This document shows positions 23,330 to 31,858 of a stretch of DNA of 32,867 bases, piece by piece. The stretch comes from Nostocoides japonicum T1-X7. Its GTDB lineage: Bacteria; Actinomycetota; Actinomycetes; Actinomycetales; Dermatophilaceae. The stretch's first letter is position 1, and every line of letters starts with the position of its first letter. The notes beneath the pieces were generated by a model. It did no database searches. It was not told the DNA's origin and saw only the letters and a list, made by a program, of their open reading frames with translations. The stretch spans positions 4,967,523 through 5,000,389 of the forward strand of contig NZ_HF570958.1 in NCBI RefSeq assembly GCF_001046855.1, given 5' to 3'. A program made the position numbers and the translations under genes.

Positions 23330-24913
23330 TCAACCATTCCGTAAGCTCAACCCTTCCAATTGAAGCACGTGACGAAGTCGCCACAGGATGAGAAGGTACA
23401 GAATGCTACCGGTGGCACCTCCGAAGAGGATCGCATGCCATGTCAGGCCAAGAATACCCTGAACCACTGCCGGGATGGCAAGAAAGCTGAAGACTGCTGT
23501 GGCGGCGGCCCAAGTCGTCGCCCGCCCAACCGGGTGCAGGTGAAGCGACACACCGACAAGGATCAATGCCGAAACGTTCCGTACCATGATCGCCGCCCCC
23601 CAGCCGATCGCCGCGCCCATCACGTTGTGCCGAGGGATCAACCAGATATCCAAACTGAGCATGACAACAAGGGACCCGGCCGCATTGGCCAGATTCCAAG
23701 AGGTATGGCCCGCCATCGCGAGCAACTGGTCCACCATGCCGGTCCCTGTTGCTACCAACATCGCGATGGAGAGTAGGACCAATACTTTAGAACCACTGCC
23801 ATAAGGGTGACCAAACAGGAGCGTGAGTGGCTCCGCAAAAACCAGGAACATCAAGTAGATCGGCCAAGCGACGAGAATTAGCCAAGCCGTAGAAGTCTGA
23901 TAGATGTGACTGGTAACCGAACCGTCTCCCTTTGATAGGGCCTCTGCGAGTCGAGGCTGGGCGGCTTGTGAAATCGCATTCCCACCAAGTTGCCCAGCGA
24001 CGATGAAGCGTGTCACAGCCGCATAGATCGCAGCGTAACCCGCGCCCGCGAGTGCACCTACCAAGACGATATCAAGTCGCTGCATCGCCACTTGAATGAT
24101 GCTTGTCAACGCCCGAGGCACACTGAATGCCCAGAAGCTCTTTGCGACACCCCTGGCCCCTTCCTGGCTTTGTTGTGACTCCGACCGGAAAGGGGCATAT
24201 AGGCGGCGCCACCACAACCATGCAAGAACTGCAGCGGGCACGTAGGGGATCGACCAGGCAAGGGCGAGTGAGCCGGGCCACCCCAATGCCAGGATCGCCC
24301 CCACCAGCGCCACCTGCAGGAGTGAGCGACCGACCTGCTCGACGAGGGCGTTCGCTCGCATAGTACCGAGACCTCGCGTGGCGGAGAGGAGTACCTGCTC
24401 CACCGCAACGACGGGGACGACGATGGCAAGAACCTGAAGGTAAGCTGTCCCCAGGTCAATGTGTCTCGGATTAGTATGTTGTGCTACCCAAGGCGCGAAG
24501 ACGAAGGACGCGAAGCCCATTGCTACAGCTACGACGGCGACCGGTCGAACTGCAATATGCAGATAGCGTTGGATCAGGGTGACGTTCCCAGAGGCCCGGC
24601 AGCGCGACATGAAGTAGACCAAGCCGGTGTCAGTCCCTAATTGTCCAAGACTCGTAGCGAGCAGGAACAGCGACGTCACCGAGAAGAATACTCCAGCAGT
24701 CGGTCGGTCAAGATTGCGTGCGATAAGAAGTGTTAGGCCGAAGTTCGCGACGGCTGACGTACCTGCCCCCAGAAGGTTGATCGCACTGCCCCGCGCAACA
24801 CGCCGCATCGGCTCCACGGGCCGTGCCTCGCCGGCAGCCGGAGACGAGTCATGAGCAATGTGGTCTCCGCCACGGCCCCCAGCCTCGCGGGGGCCCACAA
24901 GGTGCTCGCTCAC
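23330..24913 (-). CDS. Wzx-like polysaccharide flippase (MOP superfamily)
   Basis: A 527-residue polytopic membrane protein with about 12-14 hydrophobic segments and the general pattern of the polysaccharide biosynthesis (RfbX/Wzx) family: GSAINLLGAGTSAVANFGLT, NLDRPTAGVFFSVTSLFLL, then SKVLVLLSIAMLVATGTGMV and a conserved AAIGWGAAIMVRN. The N-terminal ~45 residues are cytoplasmic and charged. It should carry the lipid-linked repeat unit to the outer face for polymerisation. The GTG start at 24913 overlaps the stop of the upstream kinase-like gene by 4 nt (GTGA), so the two are coupled. Confidence 0.88.
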   Translation of the reverse strand: MSEHLVGPREAGGRGGDHIAHDSSPAAGEARPVEPMRRVARGSAINLLGAGTSAVANFGLTLLIARNLDRPTAGVFFSVTSLFLLATSLGQLGTDTGLVYFMSRCRASGNVTLIQRYLHIAVRPVAVVAVAMGFASFVFAPWVAQHTNPRHIDLGTAYLQVLAIVVPVVAVEQVLLSATRGLGTMRANALVEQVGRSLLQVALVGAILALGWPGSLALAWSIPYVPAAVLAWLWWRRLYAPFRSESQQSQEGARGVAKSFWAFSVPRALTSIIQVAMQRLDIVLVGALAGAGYAAIYAAVTRFIVAGQLGGNAISQAAQPRLAEALSKGDGSVTSHIYQTSTAWLILVAWPIYLMFLVFAEPLTLLFGHPYGSGSKVLVLLSIAMLVATGTGMVDQLLAMAGHTSWNLANAAGSLVVMLSLDIWLIPRHNVMGAAIGWGAAIMVRNVSALILVGVSLHLHPVGRATTWAAATAVFSFLAIPAVVQGILGLTWHAILFGGATGSILYLLILWRLRHVLQLEGLSLRNG

Positions 24914-26139
24914 AGTCTCATGAGTGCCGAGAGCCGCCCAAGTACGCGCTCCAGCCAGTCCAAGCGGCCCATGGTCGTATCCCCACGCTGGGGTTCACCG
25001 TCAACGGCATACCGCGTGGCGATCTCGAGGGCATACAGAAGTACCTGAAAGCGAGCTGCCTCCCCCGTCAGACCGAAGGGTGCAAGGAGCGAATCGGCGT
25101 CTCTCACTGCCATTGCGAATGCATCTTCCGGTGCCACGGACTCGAGTGCGGCACCGTGCACTTTGTGGTGGATCGCATCTAAGCCGAGGGGTACCCCCGA
25201 CTCGAAGTGCTCCCAGTCCCAAGCAAGCAGTCGGCCCTGCGAGGAAGTCATGTTCCATGGGCCCCAGTCCCCATGCCACGATCCCATTATCACCTCGCGA
25301 GACCGATGGGGCGCAAGTTCGTTCAGGGTCCGCCGCAAGACGTCCGCGCTGACCGACGGCGCCAACGATTCGACGCGGCTACAGAGGCGCGCCCAGAACC
25401 CTGTCTCCGATAGGGGTCGGTGATCGGTACCGCGAACGAGCGCAATCTCAAGCATGACTTGGTCGAGGAGATCCTTGTCAATCTGACCTTTGCCTGAGCG
25501 CCGCAGTGCACGCTGGACAAGAACCTCGTGCTGGCCCCACCGACCTCGATGGAGCACTTCAGGCACGACCAGCTTGCGAAAGGTCGCGTTATGCAAAAAG
25601 ATGAGGTTCGCTCCCTCGGCTCGCACCAGCGCTCGCGTCTGGTCATTGACGCCCACCTTGACAAAGGCGATCGTCCGCCCCGAGGAGTCAATCAGTTGCA
25701 GAACAGGCTTCTCCACGGCGCGGCGGGGTCCGATGTAGATGCTGGGCAAGAGGTCGGCCTCCAGAGCATCATTGAGATACCTTCCGAGATCATCCGTGGA
25801 CCTTTCGATCGTAATCCTCTGGGGCATCATGCTTGCCAACCCCAAACCACAAGCGGTAGCGGCCAACCGCACCTTGATCAAATCGGTACCAGTGGCGAAC
25901 AGTTTGTAGTTACGCACGCCGGCAGCCGTAACACGCCATGGTCTCGCCGGAAGAACCAACTTTGGCCGCCCGAGGCTGGGAAGGACAACGAAATCGAACG
26001 AACCCCTCATTGCGCGACGTCCGGTACGAATCCGCACCTGGCCGGGGGCTGGCCATAGTGTCTGGAGCATCTCAAGCAGGTATGTCCTGCCACCAGGGCT
26101 CGAGGCGTCCATCCCATCAGACGCCATGACTGAGGTCAT
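24910..26139 (-). CDS. APH/CHK-fold phosphotransferase-like protein in the EPS operon
   Basis: 409 residues. The C-terminal half has the aminoglycoside-phosphotransferase/choline-kinase catalytic loop SWHGDWGPWN (His289, Asp291, Asn296) and the metal-binding LAWDWEHF (Asp308). The N-terminal half supplies a probable ATP-binding Lys in AFVKVG (Lys161) with a Glu in RAEGANL (Glu175). The key residues are present, so it may phosphorylate a small molecule, a sugar or a lipid intermediate; the substrate is not evident. An antibiotic-resistance role is unlikely given its place. It overlaps the Wzz/kinase-like gene by ATGA at 26136-26139 and the flippase by GTGA at 24910-24913, so all three are translationally coupled and probably act together. 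Confidence 0.78.
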   Translation of the reverse strand: MTSVMASDGMDASSPGGRTYLLEMLQTLWPAPGQVRIRTGRRAMRGSFDFVVLPSLGRPKLVLPARPWRVTAAGVRNYKLFATGTDLIKVRLAATACGLGLASMMPQRITIERSTDDLGRYLNDALEADLLPSIYIGPRRAVEKPVLQLIDSSGRTIAFVKVGVNDQTRALVRAEGANLIFLHNATFRKLVVPEVLHRGRWGQHEVLVQRALRRSGKGQIDKDLLDQVMLEIALVRGTDHRPLSETGFWARLCSRVESLAPSVSADVLRRTLNELAPHRSREVIMGSWHGDWGPWNMTSSQGRLLAWDWEHFESGVPLGLDAIHHKVHGAALESVAPEDAFAMAVRDADSLLAPFGLTGEAARFQVLLYALEIATRYAVDGEPQRGDTTMGRLDWLERVLGRLSALMRL

Positions 26140-27749
26140 GTCAGGGTCCGGGTCGCAGGGTCACGTGACTTTTCGAACACCTGGCCGCCGGTCAGCTTAT
26201 TCGGAGCAGAATGGCGCGAGTGCCGGGGCCCGGGGACTGACGACTGCAGACTCTCACTCGGGACATCCCTATCCGCCTGCGCCGGGCGCCCCCCCCAACC
26301 CGTACGAGGAGCACAGACCAAGCCAAGAACGGGCACATCCAATTGCCGGGCTCGGCTAGCCGCAGTCACCACTTGGTCGTAGGTGGTTACCTGGTCCATC
26401 ACAATCAGTACACAAGCGTCGGCCGCGTACACCAGGGCATTGCCGTCGGACGTCGTCGAGGGCGGTGCGGCGACGATGACGAAGTCCACATCACGGTGCA
26501 ACTGGTCGAACACATCGGTCAGGCCCCGACCCCCGAGCAAGTCGCGAGACCGCTCGTGGCTGTTACCGGCCCGAAGGACTTTCAGGCCTCCAACGTCGAC
26601 AAGCGCGGCATCCAGGCTCATCCCCGTGAGAACCTCGAAAAGGCCCGGCCCATCGGGCACACCCAGCACATCGGCGGCGCTATTCTGTGCCTCCGGCACG
26701 GTATCGACGAGGACAGCACGATATCCGGCATCAACCAGGCTTCTGCCGAGGCCTGCAACGAGCGGCCCAGATGCTGGGCCAGCGCGATCCGCAGTTGGCG
26801 ACACGACAATCACCGACGGGCGTGGTGCGGCCGCGAGGAAAGCGGTTCGCACCAGTCGGTATGCCTCAGATGCAGCCGCTTCCGAATCCTGAGAGGCCAA
26901 GTCCTTTCCCAAGTCCCCGAGGACCGGAAAGCCAGCCACCAGCACTTCGTGGGACACACGAATCTTGTCGTCAGCCCGTTCGCGCCAGACGGCCACCGCC
27001 AAGCCCGTGAAGAGACCCAACGCTGCCGATGCGAGGATGAGCAGCCAGCCCGGCAGGCCATCCGGCGAGCTGGGAAGAGTTGCCGGCTTCACCACCGATC
27101 CGGCATCGACCTGGGTGGCCTGAATCTGCCCGATGCTGTCTTGCAGTGCGGCCACGCGGCTTGTATAGATCTGTACCTGCGCCGAGGCGTCAGCCGACGC
27201 GTCGGACTTACTGGCGCTCTGCGCCGCCTTGGCCAGACTGGAACGCGCCGACTTGAGCTGATCGTTGAGATTCGCCAACTGATTCGCTTGGTTCGTCTTG
27301 CTCTGTGCTGCTCGGTATGCCAGGAACTGATCGGCAAACGATGCGGCGATGCGTTTAGCATCTGCCGGCGAGGCTGCCTGAGCCAGTATCGCCACGATCT
27401 GGGTGTTCGAAGGCACCGTGACGGTTACTGACGACGTCCCAGCCACGACCCCGGTGTGCAGGTTCTCGTCGACCAGTTTCGTGACCGCAGGTGAGGTCAC
27501 CATGCTGGCCTCAGTTTGCATAGCGATAGTCACCTGTTGGGCACTGGTGGGTCCAGGCGCAAGTGGGTTTCCAGGCGCAGGATTCAGAAGAACCGCTGTC
27601 GAGGACGTGTACGACGGTGACCGCATCAGCGTGTAGGCCGCCCCACACCCGGCGACCAGCATCGCTATGGTGATGATGAGCACGGCTCGTCGTCGGAGCG
27701 CATGGACAATCAAGTGCTCGTGCGTCCCCTCGTACATGGCTGTTTCCAT
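26136..27749 (-). CDS. Wzz/BY-kinase-like chain-length protein with degenerate P-loop
   Basis: 537 residues from ATG 27749 (GAAGG 9 nt upstream); a GTG at 27884 would add 45 residues. The first membrane segment (AVLIITIAMLVAGCGAAYTL, ~22-42) is followed by an extracytoplasmic Wzz region with coiled-coil character (~45-230) and a second segment (GWLLILASAALGLFTGLAVA, ~233-254). The cytoplasmic part resembles the BY-kinase/Wzc ATPase (SEAYRLVRTAFLAA, AVLVDTVPEAQN). Its Walker A reads SPTADRAGPASGPLVAG, without the GKT/S lysine. The Tyr-rich tail of BY-kinases is also missing. It is therefore a regulator or co-polymerase rather than a tyrosine kinase. It follows the Wzy-Wzz fusion gene and overlaps the APH-like gene. 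Confidence 0.82.
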   Translation of the reverse strand: METAMYEGTHEHLIVHALRRRAVLIITIAMLVAGCGAAYTLMRSPSYTSSTAVLLNPAPGNPLAPGPTSAQQVTIAMQTEASMVTSPAVTKLVDENLHTGVVAGTSSVTVTVPSNTQIVAILAQAASPADAKRIAASFADQFLAYRAAQSKTNQANQLANLNDQLKSARSSLAKAAQSASKSDASADASAQVQIYTSRVAALQDSIGQIQATQVDAGSVVKPATLPSSPDGLPGWLLILASAALGLFTGLAVAVWRERADDKIRVSHEVLVAGFPVLGDLGKDLASQDSEAAASEAYRLVRTAFLAAAPRPSVIVVSPTADRAGPASGPLVAGLGRSLVDAGYRAVLVDTVPEAQNSAADVLGVPDGPGLFEVLTGMSLDAALVDVGGLKVLRAGNSHERSRDLLGGRGLTDVFDQLHRDVDFVIVAAPPSTTSDGNALVYAADACVLIVMDQVTTYDQVVTAASRARQLDVPVLGLVCAPRTGWGGRPAQADRDVPSESLQSSVPGPRHSRHSAPNKLTGGQVFEKSRDPATRTLT

Positions 27750-27926
27750 CAACCTAGCCTTCGTCGATTCCCCCGTCAGGACCCAGCCTAAACGCTGCAG
27801 GGGTTCGGCTTGGTCCGAATCGGATGTTGTTACGGACTCCGCTCGTCCGGCCGCCAGAGGCGGCGGTCGAATGTTCGCCTTCACAGTCCCACCACTGCCC
27901 TCGCGTGACCCCTGACTCCGGAGTGT

Positions 27927-30407
27927 TCATGTGCGACACATCGAGACACCGATCACGTCAGCACCCGCGGCCTTAAGACGGTCACGGGTGACTCGTGCAC
28001 GCACGGAGTTGGCCTCATCGGAACAGACCAACACTATCCGTTGAACGCCGGTGTCAGACACCGGACCATCCCCCATCCGAGCCGCCGCGTCACAACTGAT
28101 GAACTCGTCGTCAACGCTCAGATAGGTAGCCGGCAACCACTCTGGCCGGGTAGCTGAAGGCATGTCGTTTACAACCGGGACGTCGAGGTCCGCAGCGGCC
28201 CTTCCGGAGGACGAGAGCCGGCGACCGCGGAGCTCGCGCAGAAGCGCAACGCCAAGCCCAACCAGCAGACCGAGTCCCAAGCCACTAGCAAGCCTCACGG
28301 TCCGCGGCCCAGTGACTACCACCACCCGCGCTGGACCGAGAACGCGACCGCCGACCAACTGTGTACTCGACAGCTGCTCTCGCTGATTCTCGATTTCTGC
28401 AATCGATGCGAGCAGCCCGTACTGAGTCTGCTTCAGCAATGCTCTCCGCGAACTCCGCACATCATAGTCCGCGAAATGGTCGAGCGCTGTGCCCTCGTCA
28501 TCAACAGTGCCGAGCGCTGCATTCACGGCCGCGGATCGCGCATCGATCCCATCGAACGCCCGTGTCTGCCGGGCACGCAGATACTCATTGCGCGAATCCA
28601 ACATACTCTGTGCAGCGGCGCTGACCACGGCAGAAGCTGTTGTCGGGCTCATCGATTGGTAACTGAGGTTGAGGATTCGAGAGTTGGGTATGGCTGTAAC
28701 GGAAAGGCCAGAGTCATCAGCGGCGACAGGCCGCGCGGCAACTCTGCTCATCGCCTCCAAAACTGGGGCAGAATATGCGAATTGAGCCTCGGTGTCGAGG
28801 GTCCGGGTCCAAGGGTCACCGCCCGGATAGACCGGCTCCGGGGGGATCAGCACCGAGATCGTCGCAACCGAAGGGCTGCCTTCGCCGAGGCTCCAGGATG
28901 CAGCACCTACTACAGCAAGGACTGTCGGCACGAGGATAGCCACCGCATGCCTTCGAAGAAAGCGCGAGTATCCACCAAGGCTCGGCTCGGCGACAGGAAT
29001 ACTGTGTCGAGACCCGGCTTCTTCCGCCACCAGGGCTTCCCGCCAAAGCACCGCAACGGCACAGAAGATTGCCAAGATCGCTAGGTTGTCTGCACTGTAT
29101 ACGGGGGACGTCAAGACGTGGATAAGAATAACGGATAGCGCCGCAGTTGCAGGCGGGGACTTCAACCTGATGTAGCGCAGGAAAATCATCCCCAGAAAAG
29201 CATAGTAGAGGGCAACACCCCCCCATCCCTGGGCGAAACTGACCAAGAGAAGGTGTCCCTGAGTACCAAGTGCGGGTGGAGTGCATAGCGGGCAGTTGGC
29301 AGTGGAACCCACTGCTATGGAGCCGAAACTCGACTGGACTGAACGCGTAGTGCCGAACCCCACGATCGGGGAGGTCTCCGACATCCCCGCAAAGCCTAAT
29401 TCAGTCAGTTGGACGCGGACGTCGTTACTATTCTGACTATTCGTGAAGCGGTTCTCGACCTGGGCGCCAAGGGGCGTTACGAAGAGTACGACTGCTGTCA
29501 GCGTCAGCGCACACAGAGCGAATGTGATCAACTTCAGGCGACCGGCCATGGCCGAACGGATGGCCGCAAAGACCAGGAGTGCCCCGAGCGCTCCCCACAG
29601 CCCGCGGTTGAGTGAGTAGATGACTGGCACCACGGATACGGCCATGACACATACACCAAAGTACCGGCGTCGCCCAGCGCCTCGACCCATCCATCCGGCA
29701 ACGAAGAAGGGCAGGAAGCACGCGTAGTTGAGCCCCCACACGTTCGCATATGGGAACGGCGCGCTCGGTCTTGAACTGGCGGGGCCATAGTCCGCATTTT
29801 GCAGCTCAGCCAGATTGGGGTGGACCTGGGCGGCAACGAATGGGATGTGGGCAATATGATTGGGAAGCAGGACCTCCAACAAGGACGGGAAAATGGCCCG
29901 TGGCGCCAGCACCCCAAGTAATCCGCCGAAGACTATCGTAATGAACATCCAACCCATGACCCTGCAGACCCGGTCCACGCTGACTTCCCGGCGAAGGTTA
30001 CCGACATACAGCAGAATGACTGTTGCCTGGATGTACCACAGCAACCGAAATCCCCAGGTAAGATACCGGGTCATCCCGCCTGCCATCACGGCTCCTGGCG
30101 CCACGACTTGGACGACAAAGACACCAATAATGACCCAGACCAAGAAGAGCAGCCAGATACCGAATCGACGCGGCACATGGACCACCCGCCGCCGCAAGAG
30201 CTCATAAGCCATTACACAGGTTAAGGCGACTGAAACGATCTCGGCAATTCCGAGAAGCCACCACAGGGGATACCCGACGAATAGCGCGGCGAGCGGCCAT
30301 CCGGGTCGGAGCCGCCTTGGTTGTGAGATGCCAGATTGAGAAATGGGCCGACCTGGCTCGTCGCCCGATAACACCATTTGGCGATCGCCTAGGTGCACCT
30401 GCGACAT
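27927..30407 (-). CDS. Wzy-type polymerase fused to a Wzz-like chain-length domain
   Basis: 826 residues from ATG 30407 (GGAGG 8 nt upstream; the GTG at 30482 would add 25). Residues ~30-465 form a polytopic O-antigen polymerase/ligase-like module: GYPLWWLLGIAEIVSVALTC, RYLTWGFRLLWYIQATVILL, a large outer loop, and SPIVGFGTTRS, typical of Wzy/WaaL. Residues ~478-725 are Wzz-like: a membrane segment (AVAILVPTVLAVVGAASWSL), an extracytoplasmic region with the NSRILNLSYQS pattern, a coiled-coil stretch, then a second membrane segment (LASGLGLGLLVGLGVALLRE). The last ~100 residues resemble a shrunken ATPase domain without a P-loop (GVQRIVLVCSDEANSVRARV). It would polymerise repeat units and set chain length in one chain. 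It leads the minus-strand assembly operon. Confidence 0.82.
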   Translation of the reverse strand: MSQVHLGDRQMVLSGDEPGRPISQSGISQPRRLRPGWPLAALFVGYPLWWLLGIAEIVSVALTCVMAYELLRRRVVHVPRRFGIWLLFLVWVIIGVFVVQVVAPGAVMAGGMTRYLTWGFRLLWYIQATVILLYVGNLRREVSVDRVCRVMGWMFITIVFGGLLGVLAPRAIFPSLLEVLLPNHIAHIPFVAAQVHPNLAELQNADYGPASSRPSAPFPYANVWGLNYACFLPFFVAGWMGRGAGRRRYFGVCVMAVSVVPVIYSLNRGLWGALGALLVFAAIRSAMAGRLKLITFALCALTLTAVVLFVTPLGAQVENRFTNSQNSNDVRVQLTELGFAGMSETSPIVGFGTTRSVQSSFGSIAVGSTANCPLCTPPALGTQGHLLLVSFAQGWGGVALYYAFLGMIFLRYIRLKSPPATAALSVILIHVLTSPVYSADNLAILAIFCAVAVLWREALVAEEAGSRHSIPVAEPSLGGYSRFLRRHAVAILVPTVLAVVGAASWSLGEGSPSVATISVLIPPEPVYPGGDPWTRTLDTEAQFAYSAPVLEAMSRVAARPVAADDSGLSVTAIPNSRILNLSYQSMSPTTASAVVSAAAQSMLDSRNEYLRARQTRAFDGIDARSAAVNAALGTVDDEGTALDHFADYDVRSSRRALLKQTQYGLLASIAEIENQREQLSSTQLVGGRVLGPARVVVVTGPRTVRLASGLGLGLLVGLGVALLRELRGRRLSSSGRAAADLDVPVVNDMPSATRPEWLPATYLSVDDEFISCDAAARMGDGPVSDTGVQRIVLVCSDEANSVRARVTRDRLKAAGADVIGVSMCRT

Positions 30408-30538
30408 TGTGACAACCTCCAAGATCAGGGGGACTGCGGCCCCGCCGAGGGGACCCAGCCTTTCGTCGGCCTTATCGCTCACGACGAATGGTACTCGGCG
30501 GGTCAGTGCCCCGGCAGAGGATCGGATTGGCCTCCTTC

Positions 30539-30577
30539 AGCGGCTACCACCCCGACTTGAGGGGGGTGGTAGCCGCT
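30539..30577 (-). terminator. Hairpin terminator between cysN and the EPS operon
   Basis: AGCGGCTACCACCCC (30539-30553) pairs perfectly with GGGGTGGTAGCCGCT (30563-30577), leaving a 9-nt loop. It lies 28 bp beyond the cysN stop and about 130 bp before the start of the Wzy-Wzz gene. It separates the sulfate genes from the polysaccharide operon. No U-tract follows. Expression of the EPS operon must then start at a promoter in 30408-30538, where no clear boxes were found. Confidence 0.7.
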
Positions 30578-30604
30578 CCGGAGGATTCCAGGCCTGCTCG
30601 GAAC

Positions 30605-31858
30605 TCAGCCGGCGTCGGTGATCATGCCGGCAGCGACGGTGCGGTTGGTGCCCTCGTCGATGAGGATGAACCCGCCGGTGGCCCGGTTGCGGCCGTACTC
30701 GTCGGCCATGAGGGGCTGCGTGGACCGCAGCACGACACGGCCGATCTCGTTGAGCTGCAACGCCTGCGCCGTCTCGTCCCGGTGAAGGGAGTTGACGTCG
30801 AGCCGGTAGGCGAGGTCCTTGACGATGGTCCGCGCCGTCCGCGTCGTGTGCTTGATGGCGTACTTCGCGCCCGGACGCAGCTGGGCCTTCTCGTCCATCC
30901 AGCACACCATCGCGTCGATGTCCTGGGTGACGTTCGGCTGGTTGTTCGGCCGGCAGATCATGTCGCCCCGCGAGACGTCGATGTCGTCCTCGAGCCGGAC
31001 GGTCACCGACATCGGCGGGTAGGCGGCCTCGATCTCGCCGTCGGCCGTCTCGATCACCGCGATCCGCGAAGTGAACCCGGACGGCAGGACGATGACGTCG
31101 TCGCCCTTGCGCAGCACCCCACCGGCGACCTGACCGGCATACCCCCGATAGTCGTGCCAGTCGTCCGACTGCGGCCGGATGACGTACTGCACCGGGAACC
31201 GCACGTCGATGAGGTTGCGGTCACTGGCGATGTGGACGTTCTCCAGGTGGTGCAGCAGACTCGTCCCGTCGTACCACGGCATGTTCTCCGACCGCGAGAC
31301 GACGTTGTCGCCGTTGAGCGCGGACACCGGGATGACGGTGAGGTCGGGAATCCGCAGCTTCGCCGCGAACGCCGTGAACTCCTCGTGGATCTGGTCGAAG
31401 ACCTCCTGCGAGTAGTCGACGAGGTCCATCTTGTTGACGACGAGGACCAGGTGCGGCACCTGCAGCAGCGTCGCGAGGAACGCGTGCCGGCGGCTCTGCT
31501 CGAGGATCCCCTTGCGCGCGTCGACGAGGACGAGCGCGAGGTCGGCCGTCGAGGCGCCGGTCACCATGTTGCGCGTGTACTGGATGTGCCCCGGGGTGTC
31601 GGCGATGATGAACTTCCGCCGCGCCGTCGCGAAATAGCGGTATGCGACATCGATCGTGATGCCCTGCTCCCGCTCCGCGCGCAGCCCGTCGGTCAACAGC
31701 GCGAGGTTGACCCGCTCCTCGCCCCGCTCCTGGCTGACCCGCTCGACCGCCGCGATCTGGTCGGCGAACACGGTCTTGGTGTCGTACAGCAGCCGCCCGA
31801 TGAGCGTGCTCTTCCCGTCGTCGACGGACCCTGCCGTCGCGAGCCTGAGAATGTCCAT
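30605..31858 (-). CDS. cysN: Sulfate adenylyltransferase subunit 1 (GTPase)
   Basis: A 417-residue EF-Tu-like GTPase that drives ATP-dependent formation of adenosine 5'-phosphosulfate with CysD. The G motifs are complete: GSVDDGKST (10-18), the switch region REQGITIDVAYRYF, DTPGH (87-91) and NKMD (142-145), followed by beta-barrel domains 2 and 3. There is no C-terminal APS kinase domain, so PAPS needs a separate cysC outside the window. The ATG overlaps the cysD stop (TAATG), a sign of coupling. Third-position GC is clearly higher than in the polysaccharide genes, so this looks like core chromosome. Confidence 0.96.
   Translation of the reverse strand: MDILRLATAGSVDDGKSTLIGRLLYDTKTVFADQIAAVERVSQERGEERVNLALLTDGLRAEREQGITIDVAYRYFATARRKFIIADTPGHIQYTRNMVTGASTADLALVLVDARKGILEQSRRHAFLATLLQVPHLVLVVNKMDLVDYSQEVFDQIHEEFTAFAAKLRIPDLTVIPVSALNGDNVVSRSENMPWYDGTSLLHHLENVHIASDRNLIDVRFPVQYVIRPQSDDWHDYRGYAGQVAGGVLRKGDDVIVLPSGFTSRIAVIETADGEIEAAYPPMSVTVRLEDDIDVSRGDMICRPNNQPNVTQDIDAMVCWMDEKAQLRPGAKYAIKHTTRTARTIVKDLAYRLDVNSLHRDETAQALQLNEIGRVVLRSTQPLMADEYGRNRATGGFILIDEGTNRTVAAGMITDAG

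Noticed and set aside
24910..26139. APH-like gene as an antibiotic-resistance determinant
   Set aside because: It is coupled by overlapping codons to polysaccharide assembly genes and has a long N-terminal region unlike resistance APH enzymes.
26343..27431. Plus-strand open frame of 362 codons opposite the Wzz/kinase-like gene
   Set aside because: Antisense shadow: no motif, unusual composition, and the opposite frame has clear membrane segments and ATPase similarity.
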